Of a stretch of DNA of 64,000 nucleotides, positions 26,412 through 35,570 are shown piece after piece. This DNA is from JABURQ01 sp029243145 (GTDB taxonomy: Bacteria; Planctomycetota; Planctomycetia; Planctomycetales; Planctomycetaceae): NCBI GenBank assembly GCA_965660145.1, contig CBFHYX010000008.1:1-64000 (forward strand). Direction: 5' to 3'. Each line of letters starts with the position of its first letter. The first letter of the stretch is position 1. Made by a program: the position numbers and the translations under genes. The notes beneath the pieces are model-generated. The model worked only from the letters and a program-made list of their open reading frames with translations. It had not been told where the DNA came from and did not search any database.

Positions 26412-27161
26412 ATGCCAACCCACTTCGTGAAACAATTCACCGACGCCGCACTCGATTTGGTGTATCCACCCTCCTGCGGACTGTGTCACGGCAGTCTCGA
26501 TCATCATGATTCATCAGACCATCGGCTCCTTTGCGACGAATGTTTTCAAAAACTCGATCTCACAGAGGATCGAGGTTGCCCAAGTTGCGGAGCCAAACTG
26601 GGACCATTTGCACCACAGACCCCAAAATGTGTTCATTGTCGAAATGATCGTTTTGCATTTCGGGAGGTCGTCAGTCTGGGGAATTACCAGGTAGAGTTGA
26701 AGACGGTCTGCTTACAATGCAAAGAGGTCCACGCCCATCATCTCATGCAGCAATTCTGCGATTTTTTATTTCGTCGTCATCAGGATCTGTTCGAAAGCTG
26801 GAAGATCGACTGCGTCATCTGCGTCCCCCAACATTGGCGAAAACGATTCTGGGGATCGTACAATACTTCTGCCGAATTGGCTGAACGGATGGGTCAAAAT
26901 CTCAACAAACCATTTTTGCGACAATTACTTTCAAAAAAACAACATACGAGCGATCAGGCACGACTGCTGCCTAGTCACCGGCGGGAAAACGTGAAAAACG
27001 CATTCGGAATCACCTCCGGTCGGCTGATTCAGGGGCGGCGTATCTTATTGATCGATGACGTATTGACGACCGGTTCTACTGCCGATGCGTGCGGACGTGT
27101 CTTGAAAAAAGCGGGGGCGGACGAGATATTCGTCGCTGTTTTGGCTCGCGGGCTTGGCTAG
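26412..27161 (+). CDS. comF: ComF-family phosphoribosyltransferase-like protein
   Basis: A 249-residue protein. Four CxxC pairs at 22/25, 41/44, 56/59 and 73/76 form the N-terminal zinc-binding part. The phosphoribosyltransferase motif ILLIDDVLTTGS is at 211-222. ComF and GntX relatives take part in DNA uptake and in use of external DNA in several bacteria; the chemical activity is unsettled. No other competence gene is in the window. Confidence 0.88.
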   Translation: MPTHFVKQFTDAALDLVYPPSCGLCHGSLDHHDSSDHRLLCDECFQKLDLTEDRGCPSCGAKLGPFAPQTPKCVHCRNDRFAFREVVSLGNYQVELKTVCLQCKEVHAHHLMQQFCDFLFRRHQDLFESWKIDCVICVPQHWRKRFWGSYNTSAELAERMGQNLNKPFLRQLLSKKQHTSDQARLLPSHRRENVKNAFGITSGRLIQGRRILLIDDVLTTGSTADACGRVLKKAGADEIFVAVLARGLG

Positions 27162-27227
27162 ACGTGAGTCGGACATATACTGGAAGAACCCGCTCTATTT
27201 GAGTTTCTACAACGACCGACTGTATCT

Positions 27228-28316
27228 ATGCCGAAAAAATCATCTCCGAAAAATTCATCAAAGCCCGATAGTTCCTCATCACCGAAGCGATCACACCCCT
27301 CACGCATTCTGCTACGGGGATTGGCGATTGCGCTTCCACCCATTCTGACAGTGGTCATTTTGATTTGGATTTTCGGCGCGATCAATCAATACATCATCCA
27401 ACCGACAAGCACGGCGGTCCGCTACGGATTCGCACAATTTATCGAGGATTCGGTCAAAGTCGAAACATTGACTCCTTGGGAGCGACTTCCTCCCCTCGAA
27501 TACTGTCAAACCAATTACCGCATTACACCCGAATTTAAAAAGCGTCTCGAAACACAATTGCGGGCGACTGCCGAACAGCAAGGTAGTTCGCGTCTTTCCG
27601 TCAATGTCAAAACCGAATGGGTCTTGGCAGAATTGGAACAGGTTTATGTACCACTGGGATCACGCGCGGTTCCTTACATTGATTATAAGGAAGTCGCATC
27701 AAGTGTTCCGGCTGCCGACATGCCGGCAACATCCATTGGTATCTATATGGATTTGGTGACCACACGATATTTTCAAAGCGTTTTTCATCTCTCCGCAGTG
27801 GCCGTCATTATTGCCGTCTTCCTACTGTATTTCATCGGTCGAATAGTCACCGTGCAACTGGGGCAGTGGATGGTGATCGGTGTTGAAAACCGTGTGTTGG
27901 GGAAAGTTCCCGTGATCAGCAATGTTTATTCCTCGGTCAAACAGGTCACCGATTTCTTCTTCACCGAACGAACGGTCTCTTACAATCAAGTTGTGGCCGT
28001 CCAATACCCCCGAGAAGGAATCTGGTCACTCGGTTTTGTCACGGGTGAAGGGATGCGAGAAGTCTCTGAAGAACTGAATGAACCTCTGCTCGCTTTACTC
28101 ATGCCGACTTCTCCGATGCCAATGACCGGGTTTACGATCATGGTTCCTAAAAGCGAGTGTATCGAACTCGATCTCACGATCGATCAAGCCTTTCAATATT
28201 GCCTGTCGTGCGGCGTACTGGTCCCACCTCAACAGAAAATTTCCAGCGGCACTCTCACCGCAGCCGTGCAGGAAAAACTTGAGAATGTCGAAGAGACTAC
28301 GGAGGAAACACCATGA
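27228..28316 (+). CDS. DUF502 membrane protein
   Basis: A 362-residue protein with a basic, Ser/Lys-rich N-terminus and two membrane helices, at about 29-51 and 187-209, with an outside loop between that is longer than in most DUF502 proteins. The conserved core VISNVYSSVKQVTDFFF and the later SPMPMTGFTIMVPKSE identify the family. The function of DUF502 is not established; in plants a homologue (COV) acts in membrane traffic. Its stop overlaps the hemC ATG by four bases. Confidence 0.85.
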   Translation: MPKKSSPKNSSKPDSSSSPKRSHPSRILLRGLAIALPPILTVVILIWIFGAINQYIIQPTSTAVRYGFAQFIEDSVKVETLTPWERLPPLEYCQTNYRITPEFKKRLETQLRATAEQQGSSRLSVNVKTEWVLAELEQVYVPLGSRAVPYIDYKEVASSVPAADMPATSIGIYMDLVTTRYFQSVFHLSAVAVIIAVFLLYFIGRIVTVQLGQWMVIGVENRVLGKVPVISNVYSSVKQVTDFFFTERTVSYNQVVAVQYPREGIWSLGFVTGEGMREVSEELNEPLLALLMPTSPMPMTGFTIMVPKSECIELDLTIDQAFQYCLSCGVLVPPQQKISSGTLTAAVQEKLENVEETTEETP

Positions 28317-29245
28317 ACGTCGTGCCTCTCCGAATCGCCACTCGCGCCAGTCGATTGGCATTGTGGCAAGCCAATCATGTGGCCGCATTGCTGCGCGAAG
28401 CTCTCCCCGAAATGGAAGTCGAATTGGTGGAAATTTCGACACAGGGGGATCGTGATCGGACCGAACCACTACGTCAATTTGGCGGGCTGGGTGTCTTCAC
28501 CAGTGAAGTACAAGCAGCCTTGCTCGATGGCCGAGCCGATATTGCCGTTCATAGTCTGAAAGATCTACCAACTGCCGCACATGAGAAGCTCTCTTTAGCA
28601 GCGGTCCCGCAACGCGAATCGGTTTACGATGCTCTCGTTTTCGGGGAAAACTGCGAATTTCAGACGCTGGAAGACCTTCCTGAAGGTGCAAAAGTTGGCA
28701 CCGGTTCTCCTCGTCGCCAAGCACAACTGTTACACGTTCGTCCCGATTTAGAACTGGCAGAAATTCGGGGCAACGTCGAAACACGCCTGCGTAAAGTCGA
28801 TGAGGGGGAATACGACGCTATCGTTTTAGCAGAAGCCGGTTTGAAACGCCTGGAACTGGAAAACCGTATTTCCCTGCGATTATCGCCTCCTCAGATGTTT
28901 CCTGCTGTTTCTCAAGGAGCGTTGGGGCTCGAGTGCCGTGCTGATGACGAACGCTCTCTCACTGCACTCGGATTTCTGAACGATCCGACCAGCCACTTGT
29001 GCGTATTGGCCGAGCGAGCTTTGCTTTCCACCTTGCGAGCCGGGTGTCACGCTCCCTTAGGCGCTTTCAGCGCCGTGAAGAGAGACGAATTGAGCTTGAG
29101 CGGTGTCGTTCTCAGCTTGGATGGTAGCCAACGTATTGATGCCGAAATCACCGGTGAGCTATCGATGGGAAGTACTTTGGGTGAACGGTTGGCAGAATTG
29201 CTGAAGGAGCAAGGCGCTGCCGCGTTACTTTCTCACGAATCCTAA
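28313..29245 (+). CDS. hemC: Hydroxymethylbilane synthase
   Basis: A 310-residue enzyme that joins four porphobilinogen units to hydroxymethylbilane, the linear precursor of heme, siroheme and cobalamin. RASRLALWQA at the N-terminus, GGLGVFTSEVQAALLDGRAD and the cofactor loop LRAGCHAPLG with Cys245 (carrier of the dipyrromethane cofactor) are intact, and the length is normal. It overlaps the DUF502 gene by four bases and is the last gene of this plus-strand run, just before a terminator. Confidence 0.96.
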   Translation: MNVVPLRIATRASRLALWQANHVAALLREALPEMEVELVEISTQGDRDRTEPLRQFGGLGVFTSEVQAALLDGRADIAVHSLKDLPTAAHEKLSLAAVPQRESVYDALVFGENCEFQTLEDLPEGAKVGTGSPRRQAQLLHVRPDLELAEIRGNVETRLRKVDEGEYDAIVLAEAGLKRLELENRISLRLSPPQMFPAVSQGALGLECRADDERSLTALGFLNDPTSHLCVLAERALLSTLRAGCHAPLGAFSAVKRDELSLSGVVLSLDGSQRIDAEITGELSMGSTLGERLAELLKEQGAAALLSHES

Positions 29246-29284
29246 GTTCTCACTTGTTGATAAACATCTAATAACTCTGCGCGC

Positions 29285-29324
29285 AAAAAAGGGCCGCCAC
29301 GATTCCCGCAATTCGTGACGGCCC
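29285..29324 (-). terminator. Strong intrinsic terminator between hemC and the secretin gene
   Basis: A 12-pair stem (29291-29302 with 29313-29324, one G-T pair) with a 10-base loop. On the minus strand it is followed by six T (29290-29285). It ends the secretin transcript and may also slow transcription from hemC, although the plus strand lacks a T run. Confidence 0.85.
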
Positions 29325-29354
29325 GGACCCAGAGACTCCGAAAGGAGGAGAATC

Positions 29355-32300
29355 TTAAGATTGAGGAATACCGAGGAGCATTTCCTCTTCTTCCTGGATA
29401 ATGATGCGTGGTGTCACCATCAACATCCGACTTCTTGCAGTACGACCCACACCAGTGTTCTTGAACAAACGACTTAGATAAGGCATCTTGTTCAAGATTG
29501 GCACACCGGCCATGTTTCGTCCTTCGGAGAGAGTTTTCACACCCCCCAGTAAGACTGTGCCACCATCCGGTACGCTGACAGTGGTTTGTACTGTCACGAT
29601 TGCAGTCACTGGTTGTTGGATGGTCAAATTAGCTGAGTCATCATCATCATCCCCACCACCACCATTATTATTACCACCATTATTATTATTTTGACCACCA
29701 AGGTTACCAACCGCTCCACCGGGAATCGAGAACGTCTCAACAGAGGTAATGGCGGTGAAGTTTGGAGAAACAGAAAGGCGGACATAGCGGCGATCAGCAG
29801 AAATCACTGCGGCAACCCCCATGAAGACTCCTTCAGGAATCTGTGAGATGATCGGCTCAAAACCAACCGAACCAACACTGACCACTGGGCGGAACCCGGT
29901 CACAAAGGGACGTACGGAGAAGTCACCCACAAAGGCTGACTGCCCATTGAACAGAGTCACTTTCGGAGCGAACATGATGTTCGATCTTGAATCGCCCTGT
30001 GCCGCATTGATAAAGAAGAAGGCTTCAATATCACTCAAAATTGCGAATCCCATTGATGCACCGGCAGAGAGGTCGGTATTCACAAACTCAGGAATGCCCA
30101 GATCGAACGATCCCTGGCGAAATCCAATATCTAGATCATCAGTGAAGTTCTGGTTTGCATCTTGCAATCCGACGATCGACGTCTTCTTCCAGTTATCGAG
30201 GTTTGGCAAAAGGTTCGGTTGAGGATCAAACCCGCCGCCAGTAGCGCCATCGTCATCGTCATCAACGGGGAGACCGGGAGATCCGAAGGGTGGGGCACCG
30301 GCAGTATCATTGCTGATAGAATCCTGAACATTGAAGTCGAAGTCGACACCAATTCGTTCGAAGAACTCGTCAGCGACTGTGATAAACCGCACTTCAATCG
30401 TCACCTGCAAGTCTTGCAGACGACGCAACTGTCCCAGCAAGTCGGCCACTTCATCGTGAACCTGTTGTGTCTGACGAATGACCAAAGAGAGTGTCGTTTC
30501 GTTTGACATCAAGGAACCGCTACCGTTTAGTTCGGCCCAAGTATCTGGCTCAACTGTGGTTGTGATTAAATCACTTAGTTCATTGAAGTTCACTGTTGTG
30601 CTTCGTTGACTGGTCCCACCTGTGGTGGGCGTTCCACCGAAGGGGGTTGCCCCTTGGCCAAACGTTCCATTGTCGGGAACTTGCATCAACCCTGGGACTA
30701 TTCCCAGATTGAGGCCGTTTCCTGCTCCGGGGTCCATCACAGTCCCGCCAAGTCCACCACTCGTAAGGTCTGGAATATAAGGCCCCATCATACCCACGTT
30801 AGGCTGGAAGTTACTCAAAGGAACCACCAAGTCGGCAACAGGATAGGATCGTGTGATCAATTTTCCTTGCTGACGAAGTTGGTTGGTAATTTTCAGCACT
30901 TCGTCCTCGATGACGTAACCGAGTTCGAGTGGTTTGAGCATCAGGTTCAAGGCTGATTTCAGCATGATCCCATCGACATCAATCGAAACCGACGTGCTCG
31001 CTTCTATACCCACTTCAGACAAAGCGGGACCATCGACATAAACCGTGATGCCCACCAGATTGGCGATGTGCTTCATGACGTCTGTCAGTGGTGCGTTGTC
31101 GAAGTGCAGAGAGATTTGTCGAGACAATGATTGCTCGATTTTCTTCTCCACGTCCGTGCGAACCTTGTTATCAGGACCACCAAATTGTTCTCGTCGAGCA
31201 CTCAATTCCTGCCAATCTTTTGCGTCCATATAGGCGATGGGATCAGTGTGAACCGGATTCAGAGCAGAGAGTTCAACATCATTGAGAACGTCGATGAAGT
31301 TCTGCTCTTTATCGTCTTTAAGTTGATTATTGAAAGCGATTCGACGTGCGAATTTCGACTTCCATTCCATCACTACGGTCACCGGGTTCTCGGGATCGAG
31401 TTCCACGGCTTGTTTCGCGATGACTTCCGCTTCGGAGTAACGTCGTTGGTCCATCAAAGTGTTAAACTCATCGACCAAACTGGCGAGTTCCTGTTCCACG
31501 CGAATCTGCGTTTGGATATTCGATTCGACAATCGATAGGGTCTCGGCATTCCGACGTTTCAAATCCAACAAAGGAGCCTGTTGCTCTTTGTAAGCGTTGA
31601 CCGACGTTTGCGTACGGCGAATACTGTTAATCAAGTTCTTGGAGGCTTCGTCTCCCACCGTGGAGTTTTCCACGCTGGCAAGTGCCTGGTCAAGAACAGT
31701 CAGAGCTTGTTCAGGATTTTTCTCTCGCAGACGTTCTGCTTTGAAAATCGAATTCATCACGTCGGAACGCAGGCGATCATAAGCGATGGCTCGTTGTTGA
31801 TCGACGAGATCCAGTTGCTCAGGAGCGGCTGAGTCGTAGCTGTTTCCAGCCGTCAACTGCAAACCTTGTTGTCCGGTCGGTGCCAACTCTCTCAGGAAGT
31901 CCTGAAGTTGTTGACGGCGACGTGGATCGAGTTGTTCCTGTTGACGATAAGCCGTCAGGAACGCATCACGTGCAGCAGCCATGTTGCCGTTCGTCATCTG
32001 TGACAAGCCCGCTTCAAACATCTGGTCGGCTGTCATCGATGCTGGATAAACGGGTGAGACGTTAGCAGCCGTCATTGCGGAAGGCGATGAGGGTTGCGAG
32101 GTCGTTCCCGCAGTTGGCCGATAAGCCGCCGGATTCACTGGCCCACCAAACGGATTGCTCGTCACTTCGGCAAGATCGCGAAGCACCAATTCCGGGCGGT
32201 CATCGACCGGTCCGTATGTGGCATTCAGTTGATCAGCCATCAGAGCTTTTTGCTTGGCAGTATCAAATTGTCCCGTACGCAGAGCCATTCGAGCTTCGCG

Positions 32301-33635
32301 AACGAGCTGAGAGGCCTGATTAGCGGATGTCATATTAGAAGAGGCAGCAGGAGGTGCAAAAGCAGCAGTTTGTGCAATGTTCGGCTTGTTGGGCGTAGCC
32401 GTCGATTGCATACTCTCAATCTCAGACATCACCTGTTGTGGTGTGTCTTCGAAGAGCTTGAAAGCAACATTCATCTGACTCGCCGCGGAGGCTTTCGCCC
32501 AGGCTTCGTCGATGCGTCCTGATTTCAAAGCGATTCGAGCTTGAGAGACCAGTTCGCGAGCGCGACCGGCTTCTCCATTGGTTGATGCAAACGGTTGTGC
32601 AACCGGTTGGGCAGCACCCGCAATATTTGCGGTGGGTGCTGAGGAATCACCTGCCATGGCGATCTGCAAGTCTTGCAGAACCGTTTCGGGGCGATCTTCC
32701 AGCAGTGTGTATGCCACATTCAGTTGTTGTGCAGCAGACGCTTTCTGATAAGCATCATCATACTTACCAGCCAACAATGATTGGCGAGCTTGTTTGACGA
32801 GACCTTGTGCAATTTGCTTCTCAGAAGAACCTGACGGAGTCGATGCCGGTTGAGTGGCAGCCAGACGAGTCAAATCTTCCAAAAGAAGTTCTGGGTTATC
32901 GTCGAACAAACCGTAGGTGATGTTGAAGCCTTGAGCTTTCAACGCTTTTTCACGTGCGGAAGTCAGACGACCAGCACTCATGTCGGCACGTGCTTCACGC
33001 AACAGTCCGAGTGCCTGATCTTTCACAGTACCGGAATTTACGGGAGCCGTGTTGGCGCCGGTTTGTTGAATTCTGGTGTTTTCGCTGGGGAACGATTGTC
33101 CCTGAGCGGTCACCACTGTGTTTTGTTGAGGAGTGTTCTGTTGAGGAGCGAAAGTCAGTCCGCCGGTGCGTCGTTCGATTTCACTCAAAACGAGTTGAGG
33201 GTTGTCCTCAAACACGGCGTACTTGGCATTCAACTGCTGAGCTTCCATGGCCTTTTGACGGGCAATGTCGAAGCGATTGGCTTGCAATTCCTTGCGTGCC
33301 GTCTTCAGAAGTTGAATCGCACTTCTTTTGTTGGGGGTGTCGAAGGGAACCGGTCCGTTCGTGCCGCCAAATTGGCTACCACCCTGATCGGGTGATTGTC
33401 CACGAACAATCGGTCGCTCGGTTGCAGGTCGAACTGAATTCGATGAGTAACCGGTAACAGGAGCATGTCCTATGACCGAACGGTTTGTCGAGAGAGACGG
33501 AGAGGTCCCCGCATTCTCAACACCAGCGACCGCTTGAGAGGGTGAGTCACCGATATTGGTGATCCACAACCCCGCAGCAATCAGCGTGGTACAGGCGATC
33601 ATTCCATATGCTTTGCCCAACGTACTGTCCTCCAA
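29355..33635 (-). CDS. Type II/III-secretion secretin with five N-terminal repeats
   Basis: A 1426-residue outer-membrane secretin, about twice the usual length. After a hydrophobic N-terminus (about 10-27), five repeats of some 47 residues lie at 109-155, 210-257, 279-326, 362-409 and 443-490, each with a helix like LVREARMALRTGQFDTAKQKA and an end like VDDRPELVLRDL, joined by Pro/Thr/Gln-rich linkers. A TPR-like stretch is at 731-750, the N0/STN domain at 843-917, an N1-type domain at about 1016-1090 and the secretin core at about 1200-1412 with VPDGGTVLLGG (1355-1365). An Asn/Gly/Asp run at 1313-1333 interrupts the core. It forms an export ring; what it exports is unknown. Confidence 0.9.
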   Translation of the reverse strand: MEDSTLGKAYGMIACTTLIAAGLWITNIGDSPSQAVAGVENAGTSPSLSTNRSVIGHAPVTGYSSNSVRPATERPIVRGQSPDQGGSQFGGTNGPVPFDTPNKRSAIQLLKTARKELQANRFDIARQKAMEAQQLNAKYAVFEDNPQLVLSEIERRTGGLTFAPQQNTPQQNTVVTAQGQSFPSENTRIQQTGANTAPVNSGTVKDQALGLLREARADMSAGRLTSAREKALKAQGFNITYGLFDDNPELLLEDLTRLAATQPASTPSGSSEKQIAQGLVKQARQSLLAGKYDDAYQKASAAQQLNVAYTLLEDRPETVLQDLQIAMAGDSSAPTANIAGAAQPVAQPFASTNGEAGRARELVSQARIALKSGRIDEAWAKASAASQMNVAFKLFEDTPQQVMSEIESMQSTATPNKPNIAQTAAFAPPAASSNMTSANQASQLVREARMALRTGQFDTAKQKALMADQLNATYGPVDDRPELVLRDLAEVTSNPFGGPVNPAAYRPTAGTTSQPSSPSAMTAANVSPVYPASMTADQMFEAGLSQMTNGNMAAARDAFLTAYRQQEQLDPRRRQQLQDFLRELAPTGQQGLQLTAGNSYDSAAPEQLDLVDQQRAIAYDRLRSDVMNSIFKAERLREKNPEQALTVLDQALASVENSTVGDEASKNLINSIRRTQTSVNAYKEQQAPLLDLKRRNAETLSIVESNIQTQIRVEQELASLVDEFNTLMDQRRYSEAEVIAKQAVELDPENPVTVVMEWKSKFARRIAFNNQLKDDKEQNFIDVLNDVELSALNPVHTDPIAYMDAKDWQELSARREQFGGPDNKVRTDVEKKIEQSLSRQISLHFDNAPLTDVMKHIANLVGITVYVDGPALSEVGIEASTSVSIDVDGIMLKSALNLMLKPLELGYVIEDEVLKITNQLRQQGKLITRSYPVADLVVPLSNFQPNVGMMGPYIPDLTSGGLGGTVMDPGAGNGLNLGIVPGLMQVPDNGTFGQGATPFGGTPTTGGTSQRSTTVNFNELSDLITTTVEPDTWAELNGSGSLMSNETTLSLVIRQTQQVHDEVADLLGQLRRLQDLQVTIEVRFITVADEFFERIGVDFDFNVQDSISNDTAGAPPFGSPGLPVDDDDDGATGGGFDPQPNLLPNLDNWKKTSIVGLQDANQNFTDDLDIGFRQGSFDLGIPEFVNTDLSAGASMGFAILSDIEAFFFINAAQGDSRSNIMFAPKVTLFNGQSAFVGDFSVRPFVTGFRPVVSVGSVGFEPIISQIPEGVFMGVAAVISADRRYVRLSVSPNFTAITSVETFSIPGGAVGNLGGQNNNNGGNNNGGGGDDDDDSANLTIQQPVTAIVTVQTTVSVPDGGTVLLGGVKTLSEGRNMAGVPILNKMPYLSRLFKNTGVGRTARSRMLMVTPRIIIQEEEEMLLGIPQS
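29637..29690. repeat. Trinucleotide-type repeat inside the secretin gene
   Basis: Runs of ATT, ACC and ATC triplets on the plus strand encode the Asn/Gly/Asp run in the secretin core. Gain or loss of triplets would change the loop length without breaking the frame. Confidence 0.75.
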
Positions 33636-34001
33636 TTCAGACCAGAGAGTGTCTTAGTTAAAAAAACTCTGAGACATTCGACAGACGACCTTAAGTTGGT
33701 CTACCGAGAGAGAACTCGCGGGGTTCCAGTTAAGCGACGTCGTGCGACTGTCGGTTGTAATTCAAATTTTGAAAATGGTGTTTTCGGCAGGCTTGCCGAC
33801 AGGTGTGATGTTCGTTGTTCGAGTCACTTCAAAGTTGCGTCCAACGAACTGTAGTTTGTGTGATCGGAATCGATCGTGTGATATGTGTTGTGAGAGGTAA
33901 ATATTGAATCCCCGAATATGGGTCAAGGGGAGGATTCGGAATTTTTGGGGAGTTTTTTGGGGATTGTAGTTTTTGTATTTGGACGGCAAGAACTGCCGAT
34001 T
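33636..34001. other. Gene-free stretch upstream of the secretin gene
   Basis: It should hold the secretin promoter and leader. A short hairpin CGGCA/TGCCG with a four-base loop is at 33785-33798. The end near the SurA-like gene (33920-33985) is rich in G and T on the plus strand. No reliable -35/-10 pair seen. Confidence 0.5.
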
Positions 34002-35477
34002 TTACTCGAAAGGATTGTCTTCGGTGAGTGATTGGAAGACATCCCCTTCTTCCTCTTGAGCCCAAATCGGCTCATCATCAAAGAAAGGAGATTCACGCAC
34101 GACTGATTGAGCAGGAGCTGATTGAGGTTTGGCTTCTTGCCCATAGGAGACTTGAGAGAATGGTGATTGATCGAGCGGTGATTGATCTAATGGTGTTTGC
34201 CCAGGTGCTGATCGCAATTGAGGAGCCTGCCCCACTGGCGATGCTTGACGAGGAGTTTGCCGTTGTGGTGTTTGTGTGATTGCCGGTGCGGAATCTTGTG
34301 GTTCGTCAAAGATCGTTTGAATCACAGATTGCTCGCGGAGTTCTGTCATCACACGATCCGTGGCCGTCTCCTGAAATTGTTTTCTCAAATCATCTTTGAT
34401 GGATTCTTGAACTTCATCAAAGGGAATATGATGATCTCGTTCCCGTTCCAGCACACGTACGATTTGAACTCCCGTCTCGCTGACGAAGACATCGCTGATC
34501 TGCCCGACGGGCATCGTGAACAGCGATTCTTCCAATGCCTGGTCGGCAAGACTGCCACGTTGCATCCAATCCCAGTAGCCACCCTTCGCGGCGCCCGGAC
34601 CATCGGAATAGGTTTTTGCGATCTCAGAGAAATCGACGCCGCGACGCAGATCACCGGCCGCTTTGGTCAGTTTTTGGATGGCTCCCTGCTTACCACCGTT
34701 TTCGCCATAGGAAATCATGATTTGTTGCCAGCGGAGTTTCGCCGGGCGGAAGAAGTCATCCTGCTTCCGTTTGTTGTATTCGGCGAGTAGATCTTGACGA
34801 GTGGGTTGGGGAGGTGATCCTGCTTTCGTTTTCAAAAACTCCGCCGCCATCACGCGATTTCCAAAGGCTCGTTCGAGAGATGCGAGAGACGAACTTTTCT
34901 TTTGCAGTTCCACTTCCAGCTCATAATCAGTATTCACTTGGAATTGATTTTTGAGTTTTTCAATTTCGTCATTGAACAAGGTCGAAATTGCGTTCTCTAG
35001 CGTTTCCTGTTGCGGTTTTTTCAAAGTTGATTTGAAACCCTGAATCAACAAGCGATTATCAATTTGAATGGGCAAGTCGCGTTCGACCAAACCCCGACGT
35101 AGCTCATTGAACTGTGCTGGCGGAACCTGACTTTTCAGCTCTTTCAATTTGTCGGTGTAGGGTTCCAGAATTTCTGAGGCCAGAATTGATTCGCCGTTAA
35201 CATAAGCAACGATCTTGGAATCATTAAATTTTTCTCGGCCAGTATTCACGCTGGTGCTGACAAACTGATGATCGCCGGTCGAACCTTCGTCATCATCGGC
35301 TAAACCTGTGAGCGGTAACGAAGAGGGCGCATCGTTGTTAAAGCTGTATCTCGGTGGTGGCGGACCAACAACCGGAATCGCATCTTTCGGTTTTCGCAAT
35401 TGACACCCGGCCAACATCAATCCCAAAAGGATGTGCAGCATGAATGTTTGATTGGTCCTGTTAAGTTTGAACACCAT
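34002..35477 (-). CDS. SurA/PrsA-like peptidyl-prolyl isomerase lipoprotein
   Basis: A 491-residue lipoprotein: signal sequence, lipobox L-A-G-C with Cys25. A helical SurA-N-like chaperone part spans about 85-230 (ILASEILEPYTDKLKELKSQ), a parvulin domain about 240-345 (DFSEIAKTYSDGPGAAKGGYWDW), and a low-complexity tail rich in Gln, Pro and Ser with short repeats (PLDQSPLDQSPF) from about 395. Such chaperones help fold outer-membrane and exported proteins. It lies between mfd and the secretin gene on the same strand, so the secretin may be a client (inference). Confidence 0.85.
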   Translation of the reverse strand: MVFKLNRTNQTFMLHILLGLMLAGCQLRKPKDAIPVVGPPPPRYSFNNDAPSSLPLTGLADDDEGSTGDHQFVSTSVNTGREKFNDSKIVAYVNGESILASEILEPYTDKLKELKSQVPPAQFNELRRGLVERDLPIQIDNRLLIQGFKSTLKKPQQETLENAISTLFNDEIEKLKNQFQVNTDYELEVELQKKSSSLASLERAFGNRVMAAEFLKTKAGSPPQPTRQDLLAEYNKRKQDDFFRPAKLRWQQIMISYGENGGKQGAIQKLTKAAGDLRRGVDFSEIAKTYSDGPGAAKGGYWDWMQRGSLADQALEESLFTMPVGQISDVFVSETGVQIVRVLERERDHHIPFDEVQESIKDDLRKQFQETATDRVMTELREQSVIQTIFDEPQDSAPAITQTPQRQTPRQASPVGQAPQLRSAPGQTPLDQSPLDQSPFSQVSYGQEAKPQSAPAQSVVRESPFFDDEPIWAQEEEGDVFQSLTEDNPFE

Positions 35478-35570
35478 CCGTGGTGACTTTCAGGTAGGCC
35501 CGTTTGTAACGGTCAATAATGAGGCATGTTGATCGGACTGCGACTGAGTCCATGGGAATGGAGCCGAATC

